A stretch of DNA of 64,000 bases, taken from an uncultured Prevotellaceae bacterium. Its GTDB lineage: Bacteria; Bacteroidota; Bacteroidia; Bacteroidales; Bacteroidaceae. The DNA lies in contig OMRP01000002.1 of the NCBI GenBank assembly GCA_900313615.1, forward strand, positions 310,001-374,000, in the 5' to 3' direction. Positions 35,620 through 43,084 of this stretch are shown here, piece after piece. Both the position numbers and the translations under genes were made by a program. The first letter of the stretch is position 1. Every line of letters starts with the position of its first letter. The notes below the pieces were generated by a model that worked only from the letters and a program-made list of their open reading frames with translations, did not search any database and had not been told where the DNA came from.

Positions 35620-36134
35620 TACTCCTTCCTTTCTTTTTTCTTCCTCAACGTGTCAACAGCCATGATGAGCACTTCGGTCAAGGCTATGCTGCCCAACGAA
35701 CGTTCCAACCACGACACCCAGTTGAAGAACGAGAACGATTCGAGCAGGAAAAAGACGATGCAGAACAGCGAGGTGCACAAAGTAGTGAAATAAAAGAAAG
35801 GCAGACGTCCCAAATTGGCTTTTGAAGGACTCATGTCATCGGCCTGCTCACGGGTGAGAAACAGGTCGAGCAACTCGGGTTGCAAGAAAGCAAGCAACGT
35901 AAGCGATGCGGCTGCGGCACCAGGAGTGTTCTGGAAGGTGTCCATGAGCAGTCCAAGGGCAAAACCCCAACACACCAAGGCATGCCTCGAATAGTTGCGC
36001 CGGAAAATCTCGATGAAATAGACATACAGCAGAGGCGTGGCCACACCTGCTATTTGGATGTGGTTGAGCACCAGCACCTGAACAAGTGCCAGCACGCAAA
36101 ATAACGCTATATGTCTGAATATCTCGAATTTCAT
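35619..36134 (-). CDS. mreD: Rod-shape membrane protein MreD
   Basis: A 171-residue protein with about five membrane helices (for example IALFCVLALVQVLVLNHI and YVYFIEIF), weakly conserved as is normal for MreD, but identified firmly by position between mreC and mrdA. The segment FALGLLMDTFQNTPGAAAASLTLLAFLQP fits the family. It links MreC to the PBP2-RodA synthase. ATGA-type overlap with mreC (four bases) implies translational coupling. Confidence 0.88.
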   Translation of the reverse strand: MKFEIFRHIALFCVLALVQVLVLNHIQIAGVATPLLYVYFIEIFRRNYSRHALVCWGFALGLLMDTFQNTPGAAAASLTLLAFLQPELLDLFLTREQADDMSPSKANLGRLPFFYFTTLCTSLFCIVFFLLESFSFFNWVSWLERSLGSIALTEVLIMAVDTLRKKKERKE

Positions 36135-37000
36135 TGTTTACGTTGTGGTTTGATGGAGTCCTCGGCAGCTCTGAGAATTTCGAGGCGTTCCTTTAACGAG
36201 GCATTGTCGATGACACTCACATCGCGCAAGCGCGCATAGTCGGTCGACAACTTCACCTGCAGACGATACGACAGCGCGTCCTTCGAATCGTGGCTCTTCA
36301 TGATATGCCCCACGAGGATTCCCGGCGGAAACACGTCGCTGTAGCCGCTAGTCTCGATGGTATCACCTTCCTCGAACTTGGCATGACGGGGCACATCGTC
36401 AACAAAAGCTTGGTCACTCAGACCGCCATTCCAATGCAAATAGCCGAAATAGCCACGGCCGCGGATGCGACAACTGATGTTGGAACGGGCATTGAGCACA
36501 GGCAGCACCACGGCATAATGAGCCGACGCCATATACACGATGCCCACAACACCGGTGCCACAAGCAACACCCATATCAGGACGCACACCGTCAGCGGTTC
36601 CTTTGTTGATGGTTATCAGGTTGTCGGGACGACTCACCGAGTTGCCCACCACCTTAGCTGGGATGGTCTTGAAGACGCTGAGCAGTTGTTCTTGCGCCGA
36701 TGGCTTCCAAGTACTATCACGACGCTGTATTTCTATCAGTTGCTCGCGCAGCGCTGCCACCTCTTGCTCCAACTGTATGTTGCGTGCCGTGAGGTCCTGG
36801 TTGGCGTCGCCCATGCTGAAGAAGGTACCTATCCAGGCGTCAATCTCCATAATCTTCCCCGTCACGGCATTGGCTGACGAGAACCACACGCTACCCTGGT
36901 AGCTGTTGTATTGGAACAACAGCACCGCACTCACCACTTCGAGCAGCAAGAACACCACCCAGTGGCTATATTGCTTGAAAAAAGCAATCAGATTGCGCAC
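36131..37000 (-). CDS. mreC: Rod-shape protein MreC
   Basis: A 289-residue bitopic protein: one N-terminal helix (HWVVFLLLEVVSAVLLF), a periplasmic coiled coil (NIQLEQEVAALREQLIEIQ) and the MreC beta domain (KVVGNSVSRPDNLITINKGTADGVRPDMGVACGTGVVGIVY, SNISCRIRGRGYFGYL, DTIETSGYSDVFPPGILVG). It scaffolds and activates the elongasome. The 175-nt gap from mreB holds a GC-rich repeat, a small hairpin at 37079-37096 (CGGACTG/CAGTCCG) and a heptamer array, so expression relative to mreB may be adjusted. Confidence 0.92.
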   Translation of the reverse strand: MRNLIAFFKQYSHWVVFLLLEVVSAVLLFQYNSYQGSVWFSSANAVTGKIMEIDAWIGTFFSMGDANQDLTARNIQLEQEVAALREQLIEIQRRDSTWKPSAQEQLLSVFKTIPAKVVGNSVSRPDNLITINKGTADGVRPDMGVACGTGVVGIVYMASAHYAVVLPVLNARSNISCRIRGRGYFGYLHWNGGLSDQAFVDDVPRHAKFEEGDTIETSGYSDVFPPGILVGHIMKSHDSKDALSYRLQVKLSTDYARLRDVSVIDNASLKERLEILRAAEDSIKPQRKQ

Positions 37001-37008
37001 TTTGGATT

Positions 37009-37043
37009 ATTGAAAATTGAACATTGAAAAGTGACCATTGAAT
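37009..37043. repeat. Heptamer array (ATTGAAA)5 before mreC
   Basis: ATTGAAA, ATTGAAC, ATTGAAA, AGTGACC, ATTGAAT in exact register, ending eight bases from the mreC start. Read toward mreC the unit is TTTCAAT. Confidence 0.75.
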
Positions 37044-37133
37044 CACTAGACAAACCACTATTCTAAAACGACAAGGAACGGACTGCCATCAGTCCGCCCT
37101 TTCATAATCCACTACTCCACCCCTCAGTTCTTT

Positions 37134-37168
37134 GCCTCCCTTTCTTTCGGAGGGGGCCGGGGGGAGAC
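37134..37168. repeat. GC-rich intergenic repeat, copy 2
   Basis: A C-run/TTTCGG/G-run segment (CCTCCC...GGAGGGGG...GGGGGGAG) just after the mreB stop on the minus strand. The self-complementary CCTCC/GGAGG core matches copies near 12388, 39426, 41303 and 43014. Confidence 0.65.
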
Positions 37169-37175
37169 TTTTCCT

Positions 37176-38198
37176 TTATCTCATCAAGAACGAGAAACGA
37201 TCAACATTCTTCAGAGCGATGCCCGCTCCCTTGGCCACGCTATGCAGCGGGTCCTCGGCGATGTGGAAGGGGATGTTGATTTTCTCGTAGAGACGTTTGT
37301 CCAGACCTCGCAGCAAAGCACCACCACCAGTCAGGTAGATACCATTGTGCACGATGTCGGCATACAACTCTGGCGGAGTCTTCTCCAACGCCGAGAGCAC
37401 GGCATTCTCGATTTTCGCCACCGTCTTGTCCAAACAGTGTGCCACCTCTTGGTAGCATACCGCCACCTCCATCGGTAGTGCGGTGATGCGGTTCGGGCCA
37501 TGAACGATATAGTCTTCCGGTCCTTCGTCGCCCAGGTCAGTGAGTGCCGACCCCACATGTATCTTGATACGCTCGGCCATACGCTCACTCACCTTCACAT
37601 TGTGTTGGCGACTCATATATTCCTGAATGTCCGACGTCAACTCGTCTCCAGCCACGCGGATGGAGTTGTTAGACACGATGCCACCGAGTGAGATAACGGC
37701 TATCTCTGTCGAGCCACCACCTATGTCCACAATCATGTTGCCCTCGGGGGCTTCCACATCAATGCCAATACCGATGGCTGCCGCCATAGGTTCGAAGATG
37801 AGGTACACGTCACGACCATCGGCATGCTCCGCCGAGTCGCGCACCGCCCTCAGTTCCACCTCGGTGGAACCACTCGGCACACCGATCACCATGCGCAGCG
37901 AGGGTGAGAAGAGTTTGCTGCCCGTATGCACCATCTTGATCAGTCCGCGCATCATCTGCTCACAAGCGGTGAAGTCGGCAATCACGCCGTCACGCAACGG
38001 ACGGATGGTGCGAATGTTCTCGTGCGTCTTCTCGTGCATGAGTTTGGCTTTCTCGCCCACGGCAATCATCTTGTCGGTCCTACGGTCGAGCGCCACCACA
38101 GAAGGCTCGTCGACCACAATCTTGTCGTCGCTGATAATGATGGTGTTGGCAGTGCCAAGGTCCATCGCTATCTCTTGTATAAATGAAAAGAATCCCAT
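37176..38198 (-). CDS. mreB: Rod-shape actin homologue MreB
   Basis: A 340-residue actin-fold ATPase. The phosphate-1 loop IAMDLGTANTII, connect-1 and phosphate-2 VDIGGGSTEIAVISLGGIV, and the adenosine motif GIYLTGGGALLRGLDKRL are all present, and length is as usual. MreB filaments orient side-wall synthesis. It follows purH on the same strand after 134 nt that carry two tandem arrays and no obvious promoter, so it is likely expressed from the purH promoter. Confidence 0.96.
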   Translation of the reverse strand: MGFFSFIQEIAMDLGTANTIIISDDKIVVDEPSVVALDRRTDKMIAVGEKAKLMHEKTHENIRTIRPLRDGVIADFTACEQMMRGLIKMVHTGSKLFSPSLRMVIGVPSGSTEVELRAVRDSAEHADGRDVYLIFEPMAAAIGIGIDVEAPEGNMIVDIGGGSTEIAVISLGGIVSNNSIRVAGDELTSDIQEYMSRQHNVKVSERMAERIKIHVGSALTDLGDEGPEDYIVHGPNRITALPMEVAVCYQEVAHCLDKTVAKIENAVLSALEKTPPELYADIVHNGIYLTGGGALLRGLDKRLYEKINIPFHIAEDPLHSVAKGAGIALKNVDRFSFLMR

Positions 38199-38211
38199 TT
38201 ATCTGGTTTGT

Positions 38212-38246
38212 TTGAGAATTGAGGTTTGAGATTTGAGGCTTGTGAT
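38212..38246. repeat. Heptamer array (TTGAGRY)5 before mreB
   Basis: TTGAGAA, TTGAGGT, TTGAGAT, TTGAGGC, TTGTGAT in exact register, starting 14 bases upstream of the mreB ATG. Toward mreB the unit is RYCTCAA. Confidence 0.78.
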
Positions 38247-38302
38247 TAGCAGGGAAATATCTCCACTTCCTTTACTTCTTCACGCCTTCATTCCCAAAAT
38301 CT

Positions 38303-38341
38303 CAATCATTTAATCTTTTAATTATTAATCTTTTAATTTTT
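38303..38341. repeat. 8-mer array (TAATCTTT type) at the purH stop
   Basis: CAATCATT, TAATCTTT, TAATTAT, TAATCTTT, TAATTTTT with one base missing in the third unit. It overlaps the purH stop codon (38333-38335). The same unit occurs at 43053-43084 before the DegT gene. Confidence 0.7.
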
Positions 38342-38929
38342 CTCGAACCACTCATGTATGGCGGTGTCATAGTGCGAACTGACGGCAAAAGCCCTTTCCG
38401 CGAACATCTTGCGGTCTTCAATGTCTGTTTGTGCGCCTTTTTTGTTCAGTATGTCGAGCAACACACCATATTCGGCCTTGCTCGGCACAATCACCACGTC
38501 GCGGAAATTCTTGGCGCCAGCACGGATGAGCGATATGCCACCAATGTCAATTTTCTCGATGATATCGGCAGCGGAAGCACCGCTATTTACGGTATCTTCG
38601 AAGGGATAAAGGTCAACTATCACCAAATCAATCTCAGGAATGTCATATTGCGCCATCTGCTCGCGGTCGCCCTCTTCTTCACGACGGCCAAGGATGCCAC
38701 CGAAAACTTTCGGGTGCAACGTTTTCACTCTGCCGCCAAGTATCGAAGGATAGGTGGTAACGCTCTCCACCGTCTGGCATTCATAGCCCAATGACTCGAT
38801 GAACTTCTGCGTACCTCCTGTGGAAAGAAATGCCACACCTTCTTCATTCAGTTTGCGGAGCAAGTCATCCAGTCCGTCTTTATGAAACACCGAGACGAGC
38901 GCTCTCTTGATAGGTTTTATGTCAGCCAT
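38333..38929 (-). CDS. purH: Stand-alone IMP cyclohydrolase (N-terminal PurH domain only)
   Basis: A 198-residue protein equal to the MGS-like IMP cyclohydrolase half of PurH: ALVSVFHKDGLDDLL, FLSTGGTQKFIESLGY, SVTTYPSILGGRVKTLHPKVFGGIL, DLVIVDLYPFE, EKIDIGGISLIRAGAKN and AFAVSSHYDTAI. It closes FAICAR to IMP in the last step of purine synthesis. The AICAR transformylase half (about 300 residues in bifunctional PurH) is absent, and the 134 nt after the stop hold repeats, so this is a domain-sized gene and not a recent frameshift. I recall separately encoded cyclohydrolase and formyltransferase in other Prevotella. TAACTTTG at 38984-38991 is the likely promoter box. Confidence 0.88.
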   Translation of the reverse strand: MADIKPIKRALVSVFHKDGLDDLLRKLNEEGVAFLSTGGTQKFIESLGYECQTVESVTTYPSILGGRVKTLHPKVFGGILGRREEEGDREQMAQYDIPEIDLVIVDLYPFEDTVNSGASAADIIEKIDIGGISLIRAGAKNFRDVVIVPSKAEYGVLLDILNKKGAQTDIEDRKMFAERAFAVSSHYDTAIHEWFEKN

Positions 38930-38983
38930 TTGAAAATCAATCAGTTAGAAAATGAATAATTTTATAAACACGATATAGGACTG

Positions 38984-38991
38984 CAAAGTTA
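38984..38991 (-). promoter_or_regulatory. -7 box TAACTTTG of the purH-mre operon
   Basis: The complement of 38984-38991 is TAACTTTG, about 55 nt upstream of the purH ATG at 38929. No clear TTTG partner was found. Confidence 0.5.
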
Positions 38992-39172
38992 CGCAATTTC
39001 CATGGAATATTTAAATAAGTTGGAATGATTTTTTACACAAAAAATACAAACTTGATTTGCATCAGTTTTTTGACGCAAACGCAAAATCACATAGGTCTCT
39101 GGAACACTGGAAAAGAAACGCGGCCTTATGAAAAAAAATACCCTTTTATCCCTTTGTCTCAAAAAAAAAGTG

Positions 39173-39180
39173 TAACTTTG
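39173..39180 (+). promoter_or_regulatory. -7 box TAACTTTG in the 558-nt gap
   Basis: TAACTTTG, with TTTG at 39153-39156 only 16 nt upstream. It lies about 300 nt before the ATG at 39488, so transcription from here would produce a long untranslated leader or a separate small RNA. The rest of the gap (38930-39487) holds AT-rich sequence, a possible 23-codon ORF and a GC-rich repeat. Confidence 0.45.
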
Positions 39181-39347
39181 CAGCGCAATTCAGCGATATG
39201 TGCTAAACTGCGAGCGACCAACGCGTTGCAAAGCAAAGACTAACAGACCGTTGACGCTCCTACGCGGCCTCTCGCCATTTCGTTGGGGGCATCTTTTCAT
39301 CCGCACATTATTCCCGTTGCTATAAAACGATAGGAAGAGGTGAAGTT

Positions 39348-39419
39348 ATGCCCTCAGTTAATTCTCAGACCAACGAAGTATTATTAGTGTTTACGAATTC
39401 CCCACTAGCAATCATCTAA
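39348..39419 (+). CDS. Possible 23-residue leader peptide
   Basis: ATG at 39348 opens 23 codons (starting MPSVNSQTNEV) and is preceded by a purine-rich AGGAAGAGGTGAAG. Nothing confirms translation; it is listed because it occupies the long leader upstream of the fused nucleotidyltransferase gene. Confidence 0.2.
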   Translation: MPSVNSQTNEVLLVFTNSPLAII

Positions 39420-39425
39420 ACACTT

Positions 39426-39463
39426 TTCCCCTTCCTTTGGAGGGGGAGAGGGAGAGGGGGAGG
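39426..39463. repeat. GC-rich intergenic repeat, copy 3
   Basis: A CCCCTTCCTTTGGAGGGGG core followed by GAGGG/GGGGGAGG. A short heptamer remnant (ATAACTC, GTCACTT at about 39469-39482) follows directly, and the ATG at 39488 comes five bases later. Confidence 0.65.
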
Positions 39464-39487
39464 TTCTCATAACTCGTCACTTATCCA

Positions 39488-41302
39488 ATGCAAGCCATCA
39501 TTCTTGCTGCCGGTATGGGCAAACGCCTAGGCGAATACACGCGCGACAACACCAAATGTATGTTGCCCGTGAACGGTCGTCCACTCATCGACCGCACCCT
39601 CGACATGCTCGCCAGCCTCGGCATTCGTCGTGTGGTCATCGTGGTGGGCTACCAAGCTCAAAACCTCATCGATTATATTGGACAACGCTACGCCGACCGT
39701 CTTGACATCGAATACGTCAACAACCCCATCTACGACCGCACCAACAACATCTATTCTCTCTCGTTGACCAGCGAACAGATGGCACAGGACGACACGTTGC
39801 TCCTTGAGTCCGACCTCATTTTGGAGCCATCCATTCTCCAGTCACTTGTCGATGACCCACGACCGAACTTGGCACTTGTGGCAAAATACGAGAGTTGGAT
39901 GGACGGAACGATGGTGCGCATCGACAACGACAATAATATCGTCAACTTCATACCGAAGGCCGACTTCTGTTACGATGACGCTCCGCGATACTACAAGACA
40001 CTCAATATCTACAAGTTCTCTCGCGACTTCGCACGCAACAAATACCTGCCTTTCCTTGACGCTTACACCAAGGCGGTGGGCAACAATGAATATTATGAGA
40101 ATGTGCTGCGCATCATCTCGTTCCTCAACAGCCACGACCTGAAGGCGCTACCGGTGGGCGAGGCGAAATGGTATGAAATCGACGACAAGCAGGACCTCGA
40201 TATCGCCGAGGCGCTTTTCGCCGACGAAAAAGACGTGCTGCCCAAATACTACGGACGGTACGGCGGTTTTTGGCGCTTCCCAAAAATGCTCGACTACTGC
40301 TATCTCGTGAACCCCTATTTCAACGAGAGCCGCATCATCGACGAGTTGGAAGCCTATTTCCGTACACTCATCGCCGAATACCCCTCGGGCATGAAAGTGA
40401 ATACACTATTGGCCAGCAAATGCTGGGGGGTGAAAGAAGATTATATCATCCCCGGCAACGGCGCTGCCGAACTCATCAAGGCACTCATGGAGATGTTGCC
40501 GGGAACACTGGGTGTGATTCGCCCCACCTTCGAGGAGTATCCCAACCGCCGCGAGAAAGACAACTTGGTGACATTCATTCCTCAGAACGAAGACTACCGC
40601 TATAGCGCAGCCGACCTCATCACTTTCTTCTCCGAGCACAGGCCTGACAACATTGTGCTCATCAATCCCGACAACCCGTCGGGCAACTTTATCCCCACCT
40701 CCGACGTGATGACTTTGGCGGCATGGTGCCAAGAACAGAATATACGATTGGTGGTGGACGAGAGTTTCGTTGACTTCTCCGTTGACTACGAGAACAACTC
40801 CCTCCTCCACGACCAAATTCTCGAGGCTTACCCCACCATGGTAGTCATGAAAAGCATCTCGAAGAGCTATGGCGTGCCGGGCATACGTTTGGGCATCCTC
40901 TGTAGTGCCGATACCGACCTCATCGCTCGCATGAAGAAAAAAGTGAGCATTTGGAACATCAATTCCTTCGCCGAATATTTCATGCAGATATTCAGCAAAT
41001 ACGAGAAGGAATACCATCGCGCTTGCCAACGGTTCATCGACGAACGTGACGACTTCGAACGTCAACTGCGCCAAATACCGTTCTTCCGCGTCATCCCCTC
41101 ACAGGCCAACTATTTCCTCTGCGAGGTGTTGCCTCCGAAGAACACCGCCCAGCTAGTCGTCACTATGCTCAAGCGCCACAACATCCTCATGCGCGACTGC
41201 TCCGGCAAAGTAGGCATCGACAGCAACCGCCAATACATGCGTATCGCCGTACGGAATCATGCCGATAATGCACGCCTCATCGCCGCACTGAAGGATATTT
41301 GA
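39488..41302 (+). CDS. Fused sugar/headgroup nucleotidyltransferase and PLP aminotransferase (PntC/LicC-like)
   Basis: A 604-residue two-domain enzyme. Residues 1-235 form a nucleotidyltransferase: LAAGMGKRLGEYT, TKCMLPVNGRPLIDRTL, the acidic LESDLIL and a late EIDDKQDL, most like LicC/choline-phosphate cytidylyltransferases. Residues about 245-604 form a fold-type I aminotransferase of the histidinol-phosphate type: INPDNPSGN, VVDESFVDF and the PLP lysine about 459 in SISKSYGVPGIRLG. The same architecture is known in PntC, which activates 2-aminoethylphosphonate with CTP. No phosphoenolpyruvate mutase is in this window, so a phosphonate product is possible but unproven; an amino-headgroup is the broader inference. 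Confidence 0.75.
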   Translation: MQAIILAAGMGKRLGEYTRDNTKCMLPVNGRPLIDRTLDMLASLGIRRVVIVVGYQAQNLIDYIGQRYADRLDIEYVNNPIYDRTNNIYSLSLTSEQMAQDDTLLLESDLILEPSILQSLVDDPRPNLALVAKYESWMDGTMVRIDNDNNIVNFIPKADFCYDDAPRYYKTLNIYKFSRDFARNKYLPFLDAYTKAVGNNEYYENVLRIISFLNSHDLKALPVGEAKWYEIDDKQDLDIAEALFADEKDVLPKYYGRYGGFWRFPKMLDYCYLVNPYFNESRIIDELEAYFRTLIAEYPSGMKVNTLLASKCWGVKEDYIIPGNGAAELIKALMEMLPGTLGVIRPTFEEYPNRREKDNLVTFIPQNEDYRYSAADLITFFSEHRPDNIVLINPDNPSGNFIPTSDVMTLAAWCQEQNIRLVVDESFVDFSVDYENNSLLHDQILEAYPTMVVMKSISKSYGVPGIRLGILCSADTDLIARMKKKVSIWNINSFAEYFMQIFSKYEKEYHRACQRFIDERDDFERQLRQIPFFRVIPSQANYFLCEVLPPKNTAQLVVTMLKRHNILMRDCSGKVGIDSNRQYMRIAVRNHADNARLIAALKDI

Positions 41303-41375
41303 CACCCACCCCGCCCTCCCAAGGGAGGGTGCGCAAACCAAACACTCATCACTCGGCACTCGACACTCATCACTA
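41303..41375. repeat. GC-rich repeat (copy 4) followed by heptamer array (NNCACTC)5
   Basis: CCCTCCC/GGGAGGG at 41314-41329 folds as a tight hairpin. From 41341 to 41375 five heptamers AACACTC, ATCACTC, GGCACTC, GACACTC, ATCACTA run in exact register. The next base begins the GTG start codon of the following gene. Confidence 0.85.
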
Positions 41376-42356
41376 GTGAAAATTCTTTCCGAACATATCA
41401 TCCGCAGCCTCGGCATTCCGCCCACCACCTGCATCCAGTGGATTAGGGAAAGCTTCGCCATGAAACAGTTGGCCGACCTGCCCGCCAAGATTAGCGTACA
41501 CCCTGCCGACGGAGAGTTTTTCACTTCCATGCCCTGCCTGCTACCCAACCCCGACGACATCCCCAACAGTGGATTTCATCGTCGCTATTTCGGCATCAAG
41601 GTAGTGCACCGCTTACTCCAGTCCGTGCCCAGTCTAGGTAGCGACATGCTGCTTTATGACGCCCAATCAGGTGAACTCCTCGCCCTCGTTGACACTGACT
41701 GGATCACCACCATGCGCACCGGCGCCGTTGCCGCCGTTTCTTCGATGACACTCCGCAAGAGCGACGCCACCACATATGGTATGGTAGGACTCGGCAACAC
41801 CGCCCGTGCCACCCTGCTCTGCATCCTCGAACAGGAGCCCGATCGCCATTTTCCCGTGCTCCTTGTACGCTATAAGGACCAAGCAGAACGTTTTATCGAG
41901 CGGTTTAAGGACTATCAGAATGTGACGTTCGAAATCGTCGACGACATCAACGAAGTGGCGCACCGTTCCGATGTGTTCATCAGTTGCATCACCAATGCAA
42001 AAGGATTACTTGTCGAAGACGAGCAATCATTCCAGCCTGGCATCACAGTCATCCCCGTCCACATGCGTGGGCTGCAAAACTGTGACACCACTTTCGACCG
42101 CGTCTTTGGTGATGACACCGACCATGTGCGCGGTTTCAAGTATTTCCCCCAATACCACGACTACAATGAGATAGGCGAAGTGCTCGCCGGCCGCGACCCC
42201 GGCCGACGTTCCGACGCCCAGCGCATCATTGACTACAACTACGGCCTCGGCCTCCACGATGTCGTCTTCGCCGCCAAGCTCTACGAACTCGCCAGCCATC
42301 ACTCGGAACTTCCCAAAATTCCCATCGAGAAAGAAACCGAGAAGTTCTGGGTATAA
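41376..42356 (+). CDS. Ornithine cyclodeaminase/mu-crystallin family enzyme
   Basis: A 326-residue NAD(P)-dependent enzyme of the OCD family. KISVHPADGEFFTSMPCLLP in the substrate half and the Rossmann motif GMVGLGNTARATL are clear, as is the DTDWITTMRTGAVAAVS segment. Members interconvert amino acids and imines (ornithine cyclodeaminase, alanine dehydrogenase, SbnB). The exact substrate is unknown; the neighbours suggest a specialised amino-acid or amino-sugar route. The start is GTG at 41376; it lies immediately after a heptamer array, and the first internal ATG (at codon 29) would lose conserved N-terminal sequence. Confidence 0.72.
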   Translation: MKILSEHIIRSLGIPPTTCIQWIRESFAMKQLADLPAKISVHPADGEFFTSMPCLLPNPDDIPNSGFHRRYFGIKVVHRLLQSVPSLGSDMLLYDAQSGELLALVDTDWITTMRTGAVAAVSSMTLRKSDATTYGMVGLGNTARATLLCILEQEPDRHFPVLLVRYKDQAERFIERFKDYQNVTFEIVDDINEVAHRSDVFISCITNAKGLLVEDEQSFQPGITVIPVHMRGLQNCDTTFDRVFGDDTDHVRGFKYFPQYHDYNEIGEVLAGRDPGRRSDAQRIIDYNYGLGLHDVVFAAKLYELASHHSELPKIPIEKETEKFWV

Positions 42357-42393
42357 TTTTCAAGAACCTTCACCCATCACTTAAGAATATTTT

Positions 42394-42621
42394 ATGGCTT
42401 CAATAGTATTAACCGTTCCTGACGAAAGCATGCTTACACAATTGAAAAAAGCTTGCATGATGTTGAAAGGTGTAACTTCTGTTGAAATCCAGAAGTCCCA
42501 GCCTAAAAAAGACGACATTACAAAGACAACTGGTTACCAATCAGCCATGGCTGACATTGAGGCTGGTCGTGTTTACCATGCCGAGAATGCCGAAGACATG
42601 TTTCGTCAAATATTGGGATAA
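42394..42621 (+). CDS. Antitoxin of a YafQ-type pair
   Basis: A 75-residue acidic/basic mixed protein (SIVLTVPDESML...YQSAMADIEAGRVYHAENAEDMFRQILG) with a short N-terminal beta-strand and a C-terminal segment typical of proteins that wrap RelE-fold toxins. It precedes a clear YafQ-like toxin. Its last five codons and stop are part of a perfect 21-bp tandem duplication. It should bind and neutralise the toxin and probably represses the operon. Confidence 0.75.
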   Translation: MASIVLTVPDESMLTQLKKACMMLKGVTSVEIQKSQPKKDDITKTTGYQSAMADIEAGRVYHAENAEDMFRQILG

Positions 42622-42647
42622 CTGATTCAAATATTGGGATAACTGAT
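42606..42647 (+). repeat. Perfect 21-bp tandem duplication between antitoxin and toxin
   Basis: The 21-mer at 42606-42626 (beginning TCAAATATTGGG and including the antitoxin stop TAA at 42619-42621) is repeated without change at 42627-42647. The toxin ATG is at 42649. Confidence 0.95.
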
Positions 42648-42648
42648 T

Positions 42649-42927
42649 ATGTATAGAGTTAGTTACACCCATCAATTCAAAAAGGATTTGCGGCTTTGCG
42701 AAAAACGTGGACTCGAAATCCAACTGATTCTCAATGCTGTAAAGATTCTAGAAGCGACAGGGACTTTATCTAAGGAATACCGTCCCCATCGACTTAAAGG
42801 CAAACGTAAAGGGCAATGGGAATGCCATATTCAACCTGACTGGCTCATGGTTTGGGAACAAAATGACAATGAGTTAACCCTACTTTTTCTTCAGACAGGT
42901 ACGCATTCTGACCTTTTTAAAGAATAA
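42649..42927 (+). CDS. yafQ: YafQ-family mRNA interferase toxin
   Basis: A 92-residue RelE-fold toxin. The catalytic set known from E. coli YafQ is intact: His47 (PHRLKG), His60 and Asp64 (CHIQPDW), His86 (GTHSDLF) and Phe90. YafQ cleaves ribosome-bound mRNA and arrests growth. It is preceded by its antitoxin; the gap is 27 nt because of the 21-bp duplication and would otherwise be about 6 nt. Confidence 0.88.
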   Translation: MYRVSYTHQFKKDLRLCEKRGLEIQLILNAVKILEATGTLSKEYRPHRLKGKRKGQWECHIQPDWLMVWEQNDNELTLLFLQTGTHSDLFKE

Positions 42928-43013
42928 TTCATCCATTGCCTTTTATCCCATGCATAATCTTGTATTTCAGTGTTTTCAGACACCTACCATACAAACTCTC
43001 CCCAACACTTCAG

Positions 43014-43084
43014 TTCCCCCTCTTTGGAGGGGGGAGAGGGGAGGCTCCCATTTAATTTTATAATCTTTTAATTTTTCAATCTTT
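43014..43084. repeat. GC-rich repeat (copy 5) followed by 8-mer array (TAATYTTT)4
   Basis: 43014-43045 has CCCCCTCTTTGGAGGGGGG followed by AGAGGGGAGG. 43053-43084 reads TAATTTTA, TAATCTTT, TAATTTTT, CAATCTTT in exact register. The TTG start codon of the next gene (43083-43085) begins inside the last unit. Confidence 0.85.

Noticed and set aside
38198-38333. A frameshift or premature stop truncating a full-length purH.
   Set aside because: The 134 nt after the stop contain tandem arrays and then the mreB start; there is no remnant of the transformylase domain in any frame.
85-39310. Possible homology between the candidate RNA at 98-165 and the leader at 39180-39310 (inverted GAGGC/CGTAGG-like words).
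   Set aside because: The match is short, interrupted and in opposite orientation relative to the promoter boxes; chance cannot be excluded by eye.
39488-42356. Assignment of a phosphonate biosynthesis cluster.
   Set aside because: Only the PntC-like fusion supports it; no PEP mutase or phosphonopyruvate decarboxylase gene is present in the window.
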